Shown: piece by piece, positions 7,408 to 15,386 of the stretch
How positions within the stretch are numbered: the first letter of the stretch is position 1
How the letters are laid out: each line of letters starts with the position of its first letter
Assembly: GCF_900142715.1 (NCBI RefSeq)
Contig: NZ_FRBX01000002.1
Location: 310,001-374,000, forward strand
Source of the DNA: Flavobacterium pectinovorum
GTDB lineage: Bacteria; Bacteroidota; Bacteroidia; Flavobacteriales; Flavobacteriaceae
Direction of reading: 5' to 3'
Length of the DNA: 64,000 nucleotides
Program-made: the position numbers and the translations under genes
The notes under the pieces: model-generated
What the model saw: only the letters and a program-made list of their open reading frames with translations
Database searches by the model: none
Told to the model about the DNA's origin: nothing

Positions 7408-9093
7408 CTACCAGAATTTAACATACAAAGCCACAATAATCAATAATGTTATTACGATTAAAACTGTAGTTTGTGGTTTTACTTTAAACATTTCAGAGTC
7501 AATTTCAAACGCTTTAGGATTTACTTTTGGACCAGCGAAACTAATCAAAATCATCGCCAACATGGTAAAGAAGAATGATAATCCCATACAGATATGGAAC
7601 GGAATTTCGAATGCACCTTTTCCGTTAGGATAAGCTGTATATAATAAAGTTTCGTTTCCAAATAACATTGGAGCATATTCGTTGAATAATACTGATAAAA
7701 CAAATCCTAAAATTACACCCACAATTGCAGCAGTTCCGGTTGTTCTTTTCCAGAACATACCAAGGAAAAACATAGCAAAAACTCCAGGGCTAATAAATCC
7801 GGTGTATTTTTGGATATAAGTAAATCCACCAACTCCGCCAATTCCTAAAATATCATTCCATGTAAATAATACTGCTAAAAGCATTGCAGCAAAAACGGCA
7901 ATTCTACCAATATTTACCTGTTGTTTTTCGCCAGCTTCTTTTTGAATATATTTTTTATGAATATCTAATGTATAAATTGTAGAGATACTGTTTACTTTTC
8001 CAGCCAATGAAGCCACAATTGCAGCAGTTAAAGCCGCAACAGAAAGTCCTTTTAAACCTGTTGGCAAGAACGTTAATACAGCAGAATAAGCGCCGTCTTT
8101 TCCTCCAACCAATTGAGGTAAATGTCCGTTTTGGTATAAAACGAAAGCAGCAATACCAGGCAACATTACGATTAATGGCATTAATAATTTTAGCATACCT
8201 GCAAATAAGATACCTGTACGTGCAGTTTGTAAATCGGCACCAAGAGCTCTTTGCGTAATATATTGGTTACATCCCCAATAGTTTAAGTTGATGATCCAGA
8301 TACCTGCAACATATGACATTAACCCCGGGAAAGTTAAATATTTGTCTATTTCAAGTTGAGATGACGTTGCAGTTGGTTTTGGAATTATCATTTTGAAATG
8401 CTCAGGAGCTTCTCTCATTAAAACTTTGAAACCTGCAATTGCATTTTCGCCTACGCCAAAATATTGTCCAACAGTTGTAAGTGCGATATAAGAAGTTACC
8501 AAACCTCCGATAATTAAAACGGCCACCTGAATAACATCAGTATAAGCTACAACTTTCATTCCTCCAAGAGAAATAAGCAATGCAAATAAAGCCAATCCAA
8601 CCATAATAACATGAAGATATTCTCCTCCGGCAAGACCATTAATAGCAACAGCTCCTAAATATAATATGGAAGTTAAGTTTACAAAAACATACAAAAACAA
8701 CCAGAAAACGGCCATAATCAATGCAGTCGATTCGTTATAACGTGTTTTTAAAAATTGAGGCATGGTGTAAATCTTATTTTTAAGATATACAGGAATAAAC
8801 CAAACGGCAACGATAATTAAGGCAACAGCAGCAAGCCACTCATAAGCAGCAACGGCAATTCCTAAAAAGAAACCTTCACCACTCATCCCGATGAATTGTT
8901 CTGCCGAAATATTTGAGGCGATTAAAGATGCACCAATAGCCCACCAGGTTAAATTTCCTTCAGCCAAAAAATAAGCTTTAGCATCTTGTTCGTCTTTTTT
9001 ACGTTTATGGTAAATTGTATAACCGTAGACGGATACTACGATAAAGTAGATAATAAATACCGCATAATCTGCGAAAGCAAGGTTCTGGTTCAT
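7408..9093 (-). CDS. sodium/sugar symporter (SSS family, SGLT-like)
   Basis: The 561-residue protein is strongly hydrophobic, with about 14 predicted membrane helices. Family patterns include DYAVFIIYFIVV at the N-terminus, the ASLIASNISAEQFIGMSG segment in the first part of the transport core, and GGMKVVAYTDVIQV. Members import glucose, galactose or other monosaccharides with sodium across the inner membrane. The gene lies downstream of galM-galK-galT in the same direction, after a 252-bp gap. Galactose or arabinose uptake is therefore the most likely job, but substrate cannot be fixed from sequence. Confidence 0.88.
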   Translation of the reverse strand: MNQNLAFADYAVFIIYFIVVSVYGYTIYHKRKKDEQDAKAYFLAEGNLTWWAIGASLIASNISAEQFIGMSGEGFFLGIAVAAYEWLAAVALIIVAVWFIPVYLKNKIYTMPQFLKTRYNESTALIMAVFWLFLYVFVNLTSILYLGAVAINGLAGGEYLHVIMVGLALFALLISLGGMKVVAYTDVIQVAVLIIGGLVTSYIALTTVGQYFGVGENAIAGFKVLMREAPEHFKMIIPKPTATSSQLEIDKYLTFPGLMSYVAGIWIINLNYWGCNQYITQRALGADLQTARTGILFAGMLKLLMPLIVMLPGIAAFVLYQNGHLPQLVGGKDGAYSAVLTFLPTGLKGLSVAALTAAIVASLAGKVNSISTIYTLDIHKKYIQKEAGEKQQVNIGRIAVFAAMLLAVLFTWNDILGIGGVGGFTYIQKYTGFISPGVFAMFFLGMFWKRTTGTAAIVGVILGFVLSVLFNEYAPMLFGNETLLYTAYPNGKGAFEIPFHICMGLSFFFTMLAMILISFAGPKVNPKAFEIDSEMFKVKPQTTVLIVITLLIIVALYVKFW

Positions 9094-9345
9094 TGTTAGT
9101 AGTCTTTTAAAAAATTAGTATAGGGTGTTTGTTTAATTTGTTTTAAAAAGTTTAATCTCTAAAACTGGTTTTTTTGTTGTTTAAATCAAGTTTAAATATG
9201 ATATGTGTTTTTATTCTCTTATTTTTTTATGAAAAAAAGAACGAAAGCCAAAAGTAAAATAAAAATCCATATATCCGCCAAAAACAAATGTGTTTTTCAC
9301 ATTTATACAGGACATATTTGTGTTAAATTTATTTTTCTTATTTAC

Positions 9346-10419
9346 TTATGCTTCTTCAAAGCGACTTTTTTCTTTGTTTTTATAATGTACAGTTGATAGC
9401 TCTCTTAAAATTTCGGCACTTTTTTCGGGAGTAATATCTCGCTGTGATTCACCCAGCATTTCGTAGCCAACCATGAATTTTTTTACACTTGCAGATCTTA
9501 GCAAAGGCGGATAAAAATGCATGTGAAAATGCCATTCAGGATGCTCAAAACCATCGGTTGGTGCCTGATGGATTCCTGATGAATATGGAAAAGAAGTATT
9601 GAATAGATTATCGTATTTTGTCGTTAATTCTTTTAGAATTGTAGCATAAGCAAGAGTTTCCTCTTCTGTAAGATCAGTGATTTTACCAAAAGATCTTTTG
9701 CTGATAATCATTGTTTCATATGGCCAGATTGCCCAAAACGGTACCAAAGCCACAAAATGATCATTTTCAATAACAATTCTTTCGCCGGATCTTAATTCGG
9801 CCTGAAGGTAATCGGAGAGTAATGTTTTCTGATTTTTATCGTAATATGCTTTTAAACTGTTATGTGTTTTTTCAACCTGAGTTGGCAATGATGACTGCGC
9901 CCAAATTTGTCCATGCGGGTGCGGGTTACTGCAACCCATAACACTTCCTTTATTTTCAAAAATCTGAACGTGATTAATGTATTTGATATTTCCTAAATCT
10001 GTGTATTCTTTTTGCCATGTTTTAATGATGTTTTCAATTTCATTAATACTCATTTCCGGCAACGTAAGGTCGTGTCTTGGTGAAAAACAAACCACTCTCG
10101 AAATTCCGCGCTCAGGCTGTGCTTTAAAAAAGGTGTGTTTAATATCTTCTTCAAAAATAATTTCATCCTGTTTCATTGCGGCAAAATCATTTTCAAATAC
10201 AAAACTGTCTTTGTAGTCTGGATTGCTCACCCCGTTTGCACGAACATTTCCGGGGCATAAATAACAGGTTGAATCGTATTTTGGCAATGCTTCTGTTGCT
10301 ACTGTTTCATTTTGTCCTTGCCACGGACGTTTTGCGCGATGAGGTGAAACTAAAACCCATTCATTAATTAAAGGGTTGTAACGTCTGTGCGGGTCTTCGT
10401 TAATGTCAAAATTTTTCAT
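9346..10419 (-). CDS. galT: galactose-1-phosphate uridylyltransferase
   Basis: The 357-residue protein has the family hallmark HPHGQ at 167-171, with His169 as the residue that takes the UMP group. It also has the zinc-binding CYLC motif (52-55) and SPRHDLTLPE near 113. It swaps UMP between UDP-glucose and galactose-1-phosphate in the Leloir pathway. It lies 10 bp after galK, so the two are clearly co-transcribed. The C-terminus ends in a short charged tail and nothing looks truncated. Confidence 0.96.
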   Translation of the reverse strand: MKNFDINEDPHRRYNPLINEWVLVSPHRAKRPWQGQNETVATEALPKYDSTCYLCPGNVRANGVSNPDYKDSFVFENDFAAMKQDEIIFEEDIKHTFFKAQPERGISRVVCFSPRHDLTLPEMSINEIENIIKTWQKEYTDLGNIKYINHVQIFENKGSVMGCSNPHPHGQIWAQSSLPTQVEKTHNSLKAYYDKNQKTLLSDYLQAELRSGERIVIENDHFVALVPFWAIWPYETMIISKRSFGKITDLTEEETLAYATILKELTTKYDNLFNTSFPYSSGIHQAPTDGFEHPEWHFHMHFYPPLLRSASVKKFMVGYEMLGESQRDITPEKSAEILRELSTVHYKNKEKSRFEEA

Positions 10420-10429
10420 TGTTGTGGTA

Positions 10430-11590
10430 TTAAAGTAGTGTTGTTCCGTTTGCGATTTTTACATCGTAAAATTTTAGTTCGATACCAAATATATCTAAAT
10501 AAAGATTTGCAAACTTATTTTTTACCTCATTTTCGTGACCTTTTTTTATTAAATTTATAGTACAGCCACCAAAACCACCTCCCATTAACCTCGAACCAAT
10601 CACGTTATCATCTGCTTTTGCAGTATCTACAAGCATATCCAGCTCTTCACAGCTTACTGCATATTCCTGAGACAGACCATAATGCGTTTCAAAAAGCAAT
10701 TGTCCTAAAAGTTCTATATTTCCGTTATCCAGCGCTTCGCAGGCTTTGGTAACACGCTTAATTTCTTTAACTACAAAGTGAACTCTTTTAAAAACAGTTT
10801 CATTCATTTTGTCGCGAATGCTTAAAACCTGCTCTTCTGTACAATCCCTGAAACTTTTTACTTCAGGAAAATTATTTTTTATAATGGATAAACCTTCTTC
10901 ACATTCAATTCTTCTTGTATTATATTCAGATGTAAAAAGCGAATGTTTTACATTACTGTCAAATAAAACCAAAGAATAATCTTTAAAATTGGCATCGTGA
11001 TATTCAAATTCAAGTGTATTGCAATCTAGTTTTATAACCTTATTTTCAAGACCGTGTACGCTCGAAAACTGATCCATAATTCCGCAATTGATTCCCACCC
11101 AATGCTCTGCTTTTTGACCCATCAAAGCAATATCAACCTTATTAATAGTAAGATTGTAAAGTTCTTTGATTCCGAAAAGCATTCCGCATTCTAAAGCCGC
11201 AGAAGAAGATAAGCCCGAACCAACAGGAATATTGCTGCTAAAAACACAATTAAAACCTTCAAAAGAAAAACCATTATCCTGCAATTGTTTAATAACACCA
11301 CGAATATAATTGGTCCAGACTACATCAGTTAATTGAATTTCCTGAGTTAAATCAATTTCGAATTCTTCGTTTAAATCAACGGCAATTACTTTTGATTTTG
11401 AAGAATTGCTTTTTTCGAATGCAAAACAAATTATTTTGTCAATAGCGGCAGGTAAAACATAACCGTCATTATAATCTACGTGTTCTCCGATAATATTAAT
11501 TCTGCCTGGAGAAAGTACAATTTTTTGAGGAGCAGATCCAAAAGATTTCTCAAAAAATGCGGTTGTGTTTTGTATTAAAATGTCATTCAT
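10430..11590 (-). CDS. galK: galactokinase
   Basis: The 386-residue GHMP kinase has the galactokinase signature GRINIIGEHVDYNDG (29-43), whose Glu and His-Val-Asp-Tyr contact the sugar. It also has the ATP-binding loop VGSGLSSSAALE and the C-terminal LMGGGFGGCT motif. It phosphorylates galactose at C1. It is preceded by galM (34 bp gap) and followed by galT (10 bp gap) in one operon. Confidence 0.96.
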   Translation of the reverse strand: MNDILIQNTTAFFEKSFGSAPQKIVLSPGRINIIGEHVDYNDGYVLPAAIDKIICFAFEKSNSSKSKVIAVDLNEEFEIDLTQEIQLTDVVWTNYIRGVIKQLQDNGFSFEGFNCVFSSNIPVGSGLSSSAALECGMLFGIKELYNLTINKVDIALMGQKAEHWVGINCGIMDQFSSVHGLENKVIKLDCNTLEFEYHDANFKDYSLVLFDSNVKHSLFTSEYNTRRIECEEGLSIIKNNFPEVKSFRDCTEEQVLSIRDKMNETVFKRVHFVVKEIKRVTKACEALDNGNIELLGQLLFETHYGLSQEYAVSCEELDMLVDTAKADDNVIGSRLMGGGFGGCTINLIKKGHENEVKNKFANLYLDIFGIELKFYDVKIANGTTLL

Positions 11591-11624
11591 TGGGTAATAA
11601 ATAAATATTATTTTTTTATGATTT

Positions 11625-12680
11625 CTAGCTTATTTTCTGAAACTGATAAACTGTTTTTTGATGGTATTGTTCTCCTTTTTTCAAAATCGAATTCGGAAAA
11701 TGAGCATGATTTGGCGCATCCGGAAAATTTTGCGTTTCAAAACAAATTCCGCTTGACGGATGATAATCTGCGTTTTCTTTTCCTTTCAAAGTATCAAAAC
11801 AATTTCCGCCTACATACACATGCACACTTGGCTGATCTGTAAACACATTCATTTTTAGATTGTTTTTTGTACTGAATAATGTCGCAGCAATTTCATTTTT
11901 AGATTCAATTACAAATGAATTATCAATAACGGCCGGACAATTTTTTGCAGATCTGAAATCAAAAGCATGACCAGAAAGAGCAGTGAATTTTCCAGACGGA
12001 ATATTATCAGGTTTTGTCTCTAAAATTTTATCAGAATTGACAAACATTTCCTGATCCAGAACTGAAGAATCATGACCGTTGAGGTTAAAATAACTATGAT
12101 GTGTCAGGTTTATAATCGTATCTTCTGTAGTTATTGCCTTATATTCTAATTGTAATTCGTTTTCTTCGGTTAATGTATAAGTTAAGCCGACTTGTAATTC
12201 TCCGGGAAAATTTTCGTCTAAATTTTCACTTAACAAACGCAGCGTTATAGATGGATTTTTACCATGTGTTAAATTAGTAAAAGACCATACTTTTTTTCCA
12301 AAACCTTCATTTCCACCGTGTAAAGTATTGCCGTTGTTATTTCCGGCCAATTGAAAAGTGGTATCATTTAAAGTAAAATTTCCTTTATTGATTCTTCCCG
12401 CATAGCGCCCAACGGTAGTTCCAAAATAAGGTGCGCTCGGCAAATTATAAGATTCAAGATAAGCCTCCAGATTATCAAAGCCCAAAACCACATCTGCGAG
12501 TTTTCCGTTTTCAAGAGGAATCTGTAATGAAGTAACGGTTGCACCATAATTAATGATTTGTACTTTCATTCCGTTTTCATTTGATAATTCAAAAGAATAA
12601 ATCTTCTCTCCGTCAGGCATTAAACCAAACAATTTAGCTGAAGATATATCGATTAAATGCGATATGTGTTTTAATTCCAT
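11625..12680 (-). CDS. galM: aldose 1-epimerase (galactose mutarotase)
   Basis: Starting at MELKHISHLID gives 351 residues. An upstream in-frame ATG at 12719 is rejected because a -7 box lies at 12705-12712, between the two. Family motifs are visible: GRYAGRINKG, the catalytic His in NTLHGGNEGFGKKVW, the second His in LTHHSYFNLNG, and CFETQNFPDAPNH near the end with the catalytic Glu. No signal peptide is seen, so it should be cytoplasmic, unlike the lipoprotein homologue at 33257. It is the first gene of the gal operon. Confidence 0.94.
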   Translation of the reverse strand: MELKHISHLIDISSAKLFGLMPDGEKIYSFELSNENGMKVQIINYGATVTSLQIPLENGKLADVVLGFDNLEAYLESYNLPSAPYFGTTVGRYAGRINKGNFTLNDTTFQLAGNNNGNTLHGGNEGFGKKVWSFTNLTHGKNPSITLRLLSENLDENFPGELQVGLTYTLTEENELQLEYKAITTEDTIINLTHHSYFNLNGHDSSVLDQEMFVNSDKILETKPDNIPSGKFTALSGHAFDFRSAKNCPAVIDNSFVIESKNEIAATLFSTKNNLKMNVFTDQPSVHVYVGGNCFDTLKGKENADYHPSSGICFETQNFPDAPNHAHFPNSILKKGEQYHQKTVYQFQKIS

Positions 12681-12704
12681 CAAAAAATTATTAAAAATGA
12701 AATC

Positions 12705-12712
12705 CAAAAATA
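12705..12712 (-). promoter_or_regulatory. putative -7 box of the galM-galK-galT operon
   Basis: On the minus strand this is TATTTTTG, matching TAnnTTTG. There is no TTG at the expected distance; instead the TACCAGT direct repeats occupy the -33 region. It favours the galM start at 12680. Confidence 0.5.
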
Positions 12713-12733
12713 GAAACATTTTAAAATTTTACA

Positions 12734-12750
12734 TACCAGTACCTACCAGT
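12734..12750. promoter_or_regulatory. candidate operator: TACCAGT direct repeat
   Basis: TACCAGT occurs twice with a 10-bp period (12734 and 12744), one helical turn apart, between the divergent galM and GntR-type genes. It overlaps the expected -33 region of galM. The neighbouring regulator is the natural candidate to bind it. Confidence 0.5.
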
Positions 12751-12781
12751 TTTTAGTATATTGCACAAAAATTCTTTTTTT

Positions 12782-13780
12782 ATGAATATAATTTCTATTC
12801 AAAATAATCTCGGCCTTCCAAAATATAAACAGATTATTCTTTCAATTGAAAAAGCAATCGAAGAAGAAAAGTTGGTAAAAGGCGACCGCCTGCCATCGGT
12901 AAATAAAGTTTGTCTGGCTTTTAATTTATCTCGTGATACAGTTTTGTTAGGTTATGATGAACTCAAAAAAAGAGGTATAATTTATGCCATTCCCGGAAAA
13001 GGTTATTACGTTAAAAGCGTCGAAACCACTATAAAACAGAAGATTTTTTTGCTTTTTGATGAGTTAAACAGTTTCAAGGAAGATATCTATAATTCGTTTT
13101 TAAAGAACATCGGAAAAAATGTTCAGGTCGATATTTTCTTTCATCATTTTAATGTTCCCGTTTTTCAAAAGCTTATAAACGACAGCAACGGAAATTACAC
13201 CAAATACATTATCATGCCCACCAACTTAAACGATATAGCTTATTCGATAAAAACCCTACCAGTAGGTGACGTAATTATACTCGATCAAACCAATCCTGAT
13301 TTAAAAATATATCCTGCTATTTATCAAAATCATCAAAAAGATATTTTTGAAGGTTTGGTAAAAGGAAAATCAAGATTGAATAAATACAAAAAACTGATTT
13401 TGATTTTTCCGGGATTTAGAGAACCGTTGGGAATGAAAATTGGCTTTGAAGATTTTTGTACCGAATATGATTTTGAATCTGAAATAATAACCGAATTTAC
13501 GAACAGAGAAATTACGATTGGGGATCTTTACATTATTCCGAATGACAGAGATTTGGTTCGTGTAATCGAAAATGCCAGGGACCAAAACCTGAAATTGGGA
13601 AATGATTTCGGAATTATTTCCTATAATGAAACCCCGCTTAAAAAAATTGTAGCAAACGGAATTACCACGATTTCAACTCATTTTGAAGCCATGGGAAAAA
13701 TTTTGGCAGAAATGGTTTTAAAAGGAAAAAGAGAGCAAATAGAAAATAAATCTTCGTTGATTATGCGAAACTCGTTATAA
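12782..13780 (+). CDS. GntR-type transcriptional regulator with LacI-like sensor domain
   Basis: The start was set at MNIISIQNN (12782). The 332-residue protein has an N-terminal GntR winged helix in about residues 1-70 (KYKQIILSIEKAIEEEKLVKGDRLPSVN, then the recognition helix around LSRDTVLLGYDELKKRG and wing YAIPGKGYYV). The remainder resembles a periplasmic-binding-protein/LacI sensor, ending with NGITTISTHFEAMGKILAEMVL. This architecture is common for sugar regulators in Bacteroidetes. It is divergent from galM, and a direct-repeat operator candidate lies between them. It probably controls galactose genes and itself. Confidence 0.88.
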   Translation: MNIISIQNNLGLPKYKQIILSIEKAIEEEKLVKGDRLPSVNKVCLAFNLSRDTVLLGYDELKKRGIIYAIPGKGYYVKSVETTIKQKIFLLFDELNSFKEDIYNSFLKNIGKNVQVDIFFHHFNVPVFQKLINDSNGNYTKYIIMPTNLNDIAYSIKTLPVGDVIILDQTNPDLKIYPAIYQNHQKDIFEGLVKGKSRLNKYKKLILIFPGFREPLGMKIGFEDFCTEYDFESEIITEFTNREITIGDLYIIPNDRDLVRVIENARDQNLKLGNDFGIISYNETPLKKIVANGITTISTHFEAMGKILAEMVLKGKREQIENKSSLIMRNSL

Positions 13781-13880
13781 ACACAGATTTCACGAATTGT
13801 CACGAATTCATATAACAGTAAAGCTTGTGAAATTAATTACACAAACAAAATTCGTGATAATTAGTGAAATTCGTGTTTTA
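13778..13880. repeat. long imperfect inverted repeat downstream of the GntR-type gene
   Basis: Two arms of about 31 bp (13778-13808 and 13849-13880) are complementary with roughly five mismatches. They contain repeated TTTCACGAATT/AATTCGTGA units. The left arm starts at the gene's stop codon. It lacks a T-tract, so it looks more like a dispersed repeat or mRNA-end hairpin than a terminator. Confidence 0.75.
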
Positions 13881-13942
13881 TTTCACAGTACAAACAAGTT
13901 TTGTTTAATAAATCAGTAAGCTTTTAATTAAAAAACAATTTA

Positions 13943-13974
13943 TTGTTTTAATAGAATTATTTTATATACATTTG
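13943..13974 (+). promoter_or_regulatory. consensus promoter in a convergent intergenic region
   Basis: TTG at 13943-13945 and TACATTTG at 13967-13974 are separated by 21 bases, a full match to the Flavobacterium consensus. It points rightward, towards the 3' end of araR, where no plus-strand gene exists. A candidate AraR operator follows at once. Confidence 0.65.
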
Positions 13975-13975
13975 T

Positions 13976-13994
13976 AAATGTAAATTCTACACTT
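13976..13994. promoter_or_regulatory. candidate AraR operator, site 1
   Basis: AAATGTA-aattc-TACACTT fits the palindrome AAGTGTA-N5-TACACTT shared by five sites. It sits on the start-site side of the 13943-13974 promoter, a position suited to repression. Confidence 0.6.
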
Positions 13995-14105
13995 ATTTTT
14001 TATTAATGTGGATTAAAAAGAAAAATAATTTGTTAGTTTTTTAATTAGTAGTTTTATTGAAGGAAAAAACCCTGAAAGATTGTAGCTTTCAGGGTTTGTT
14101 TTTTT
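13980..14105 (+). ncRNA. candidate AraR-controlled small RNA (about 125 nt)
   Basis: A consensus promoter, an operator-like palindrome and, about 90 bases on, a strong terminator hairpin with a T-tract define a short transcription unit. The only reading frame inside is 12 codons from 14006 without a clear ribosome site. This supports a noncoding RNA, antisense to nothing annotated. It is an inference from the signals only. Confidence 0.4.
14067..14105. terminator. bidirectional terminator (araR and candidate small RNA)
   Basis: Twelve-base arms AAACCCTGAAAG and CTTTCAGGGTTT flank the loop ATTGTAG. Seven T residues follow on the plus strand after a G, and six on the minus strand. Confidence 0.85.
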
Positions 14106-14125
14106 AAAGTATTTTTTTCACTTTT

Positions 14126-14815
14126 TTATAAGTTCAGAACAAAATCGTTCAATAATTTTTCCTCGTATTTTTCTTTGTTGAAAGTGTAGAGATAAGATCC
14201 CTTGCGGGAAGACTGCATATCTTTTTCGTCTAGTTTATTCAGGATTTCCAGAGAATTAATTTTGCTGATGAAGTTTCGTTTATCTAATTCCTTGCTCAAA
14301 ATGGCTTCATATAATTCCAGTAATTGTCGCATCGTGAATTTTTCAGGCAGCAATTCAAATCCAATTGGTTTAATCGAAGTTCTGTAACGTAATCTTCTAA
14401 TGGCATTTTTTACCATTTCATTGTGGTCGAAAATTAAATTTGGTGCTTCAGCAATAGGAAACCATTCTGCATGGTAATTTTTAATAAGCTCAGTATTGTG
14501 ATTTTCAATATTAATCAATGCATAATAAGAAACTGAAATAGTTCTTTCGACCGGGTCACGATCGATTTCGCTATAGGCATAAAGCTGCTCCATATATATA
14601 TCATTCAATCCCGTATAAGTATTCAAAATTCTGATGGCAGCGTTATCTAATACTTCATCGCGTTTTAAAAAACCACCAATTAAGGACCATTTTCCCTTTT
14701 CAGGTTCAAAATCCCTTTGAATAAGAAGAATTTTCAATCCCTGGTGATCAAATCCAAAAATGATACAATCTACTGCTAATAAAACCTTATCTGCAGAGCT
14801 ATAACTGTTTAGCAT
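14126..14815 (-). CDS. araR: AraR-type Nudix-related transcriptional regulator (NrtR family)
   Basis: This 229-residue protein has an N-terminal Nudix fold (VDCIIFGFDHQGLKILLIQRDFEPEKGKW) and a C-terminal winged helix of the NrtR type (PEKFTMRQLLELYEAIL onward, with NFISKINSLEIL). The Nudix box at residues 47-70 is degenerate: the catalytic REUxEE is replaced by IRILNTY, so it should sense rather than hydrolyse a ligand. The L-arabinose regulator AraR of Bacteroides belongs to this family. It lies beside the arabinan locus, and the shared palindrome is found upstream of its own start (14871-14889). It probably represses the locus until L-arabinose is present, and itself. Confidence 0.88.
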   Translation of the reverse strand: MLNSYSSADKVLLAVDCIIFGFDHQGLKILLIQRDFEPEKGKWSLIGGFLKRDEVLDNAAIRILNTYTGLNDIYMEQLYAYSEIDRDPVERTISVSYYALINIENHNTELIKNYHAEWFPIAEAPNLIFDHNEMVKNAIRRLRYRTSIKPIGFELLPEKFTMRQLLELYEAILSKELDKRNFISKINSLEILNKLDEKDMQSSRKGSYLYTFNKEKYEEKLLNDFVLNL

Positions 14816-14870
14816 ATTCTATAATTTATTGGTAAATATATAAACTTCCTCATAGGTTTCATAATTTTAT

Positions 14871-14889
14871 TAATGTAGATTTTACACTT
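14871..14889. promoter_or_regulatory. candidate AraR operator, site 2 (araR promoter)
   Basis: TAATGTA-gattt-TACACTT lies 56 bp upstream of the araR start, suggesting autoregulation. Confidence 0.65.
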
Positions 14890-15165
14890 ACATAATCAAT
14901 GAGTCAAAAATAGAGTTAAAAAACTGACTTTTAGTAAAAAAGAGCATTCAAATTTCTCTTTTATGGTTCTTTTAGAACAAAAACAGGATAGTTACAGGAC
15001 GCTTTTTTGAAAAAAATTCAATTAAAATGAAAAAACCAACACATTTAAAATAAGTTTTTATTTACAAAAATAATATTTTTTTCATTTTAAATACTTAAAA
15101 AACAGCGTATTTATAAATCTTTTTTTACTACCGTTTTTTTGATTAAAAAAGCGCTTTTTAGTAAA

Positions 15166-15184
15166 AAGTGTATATTTTACACAA
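15166..15184. promoter_or_regulatory. candidate AraR operator, site 3
   Basis: AAGTGTA-tattt-TACACAA lies midway in the araR-susC gap and matches the shared palindrome except at the last two bases. Confidence 0.65.
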
Positions 15185-15330
15185 TTAACATTCAAAAAAC
15201 GTTTCTTTTTTAAAAATAATGTTAATTTTTTAAATGTTTATTTCACACTTAAATTATCAGATATATTTTTTTTCACTCTTTTTTTTATGATATTAATTTG
15301 TTTTTCACTCTTTTTTTTATTTAAATTTAC

Positions 15331-15349
15331 AAATGTAAGATTAACACTT
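15331..15349. promoter_or_regulatory. candidate AraR operator, site 4 (susC leader)
   Basis: AAATGTA-agatt-AACACTT ends 37 bp before the susC start, immediately after a TAAATTTA box that misses the -7 consensus by one base. Confidence 0.6.
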
Positions 15350-15386
15350 ATAATAACCACACTAACCAACCTTAAAATTAACCAGT

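Larger units (their letters stand above)
14816..15386. other. araR-susC intergenic control region
   Basis: These 571 bp are very AT-rich and hold no convincing gene. They contain three of the five AraR-like palindromes (14871, 15166 and 15331). No exact TAnnTTTG box for susC was found: TAAATTTA (15322-15329) and TATATTTT (15171-15178) each miss by one base. The phrase TTTTAGTAAAAA occurs twice (near 14931 and 15156). The length of the region leaves room for a long susC leader. Confidence 0.6.

Noticed and set aside
12681..12719. Upstream ATG of galM
   Set aside because: A -7 box lies between it and the conserved start, so it would not be in the mRNA.
14006..14044. 12-codon reading frame inside the candidate small RNA
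   Set aside because: It has no clear ribosome site and no recognisable composition; too short to support as a gene.
15238..15386. Short reading frames in the susC leader on both strands
   Set aside because: They are low-complexity AT-rich frames that overlap AraR-like sites and show no protein pattern.
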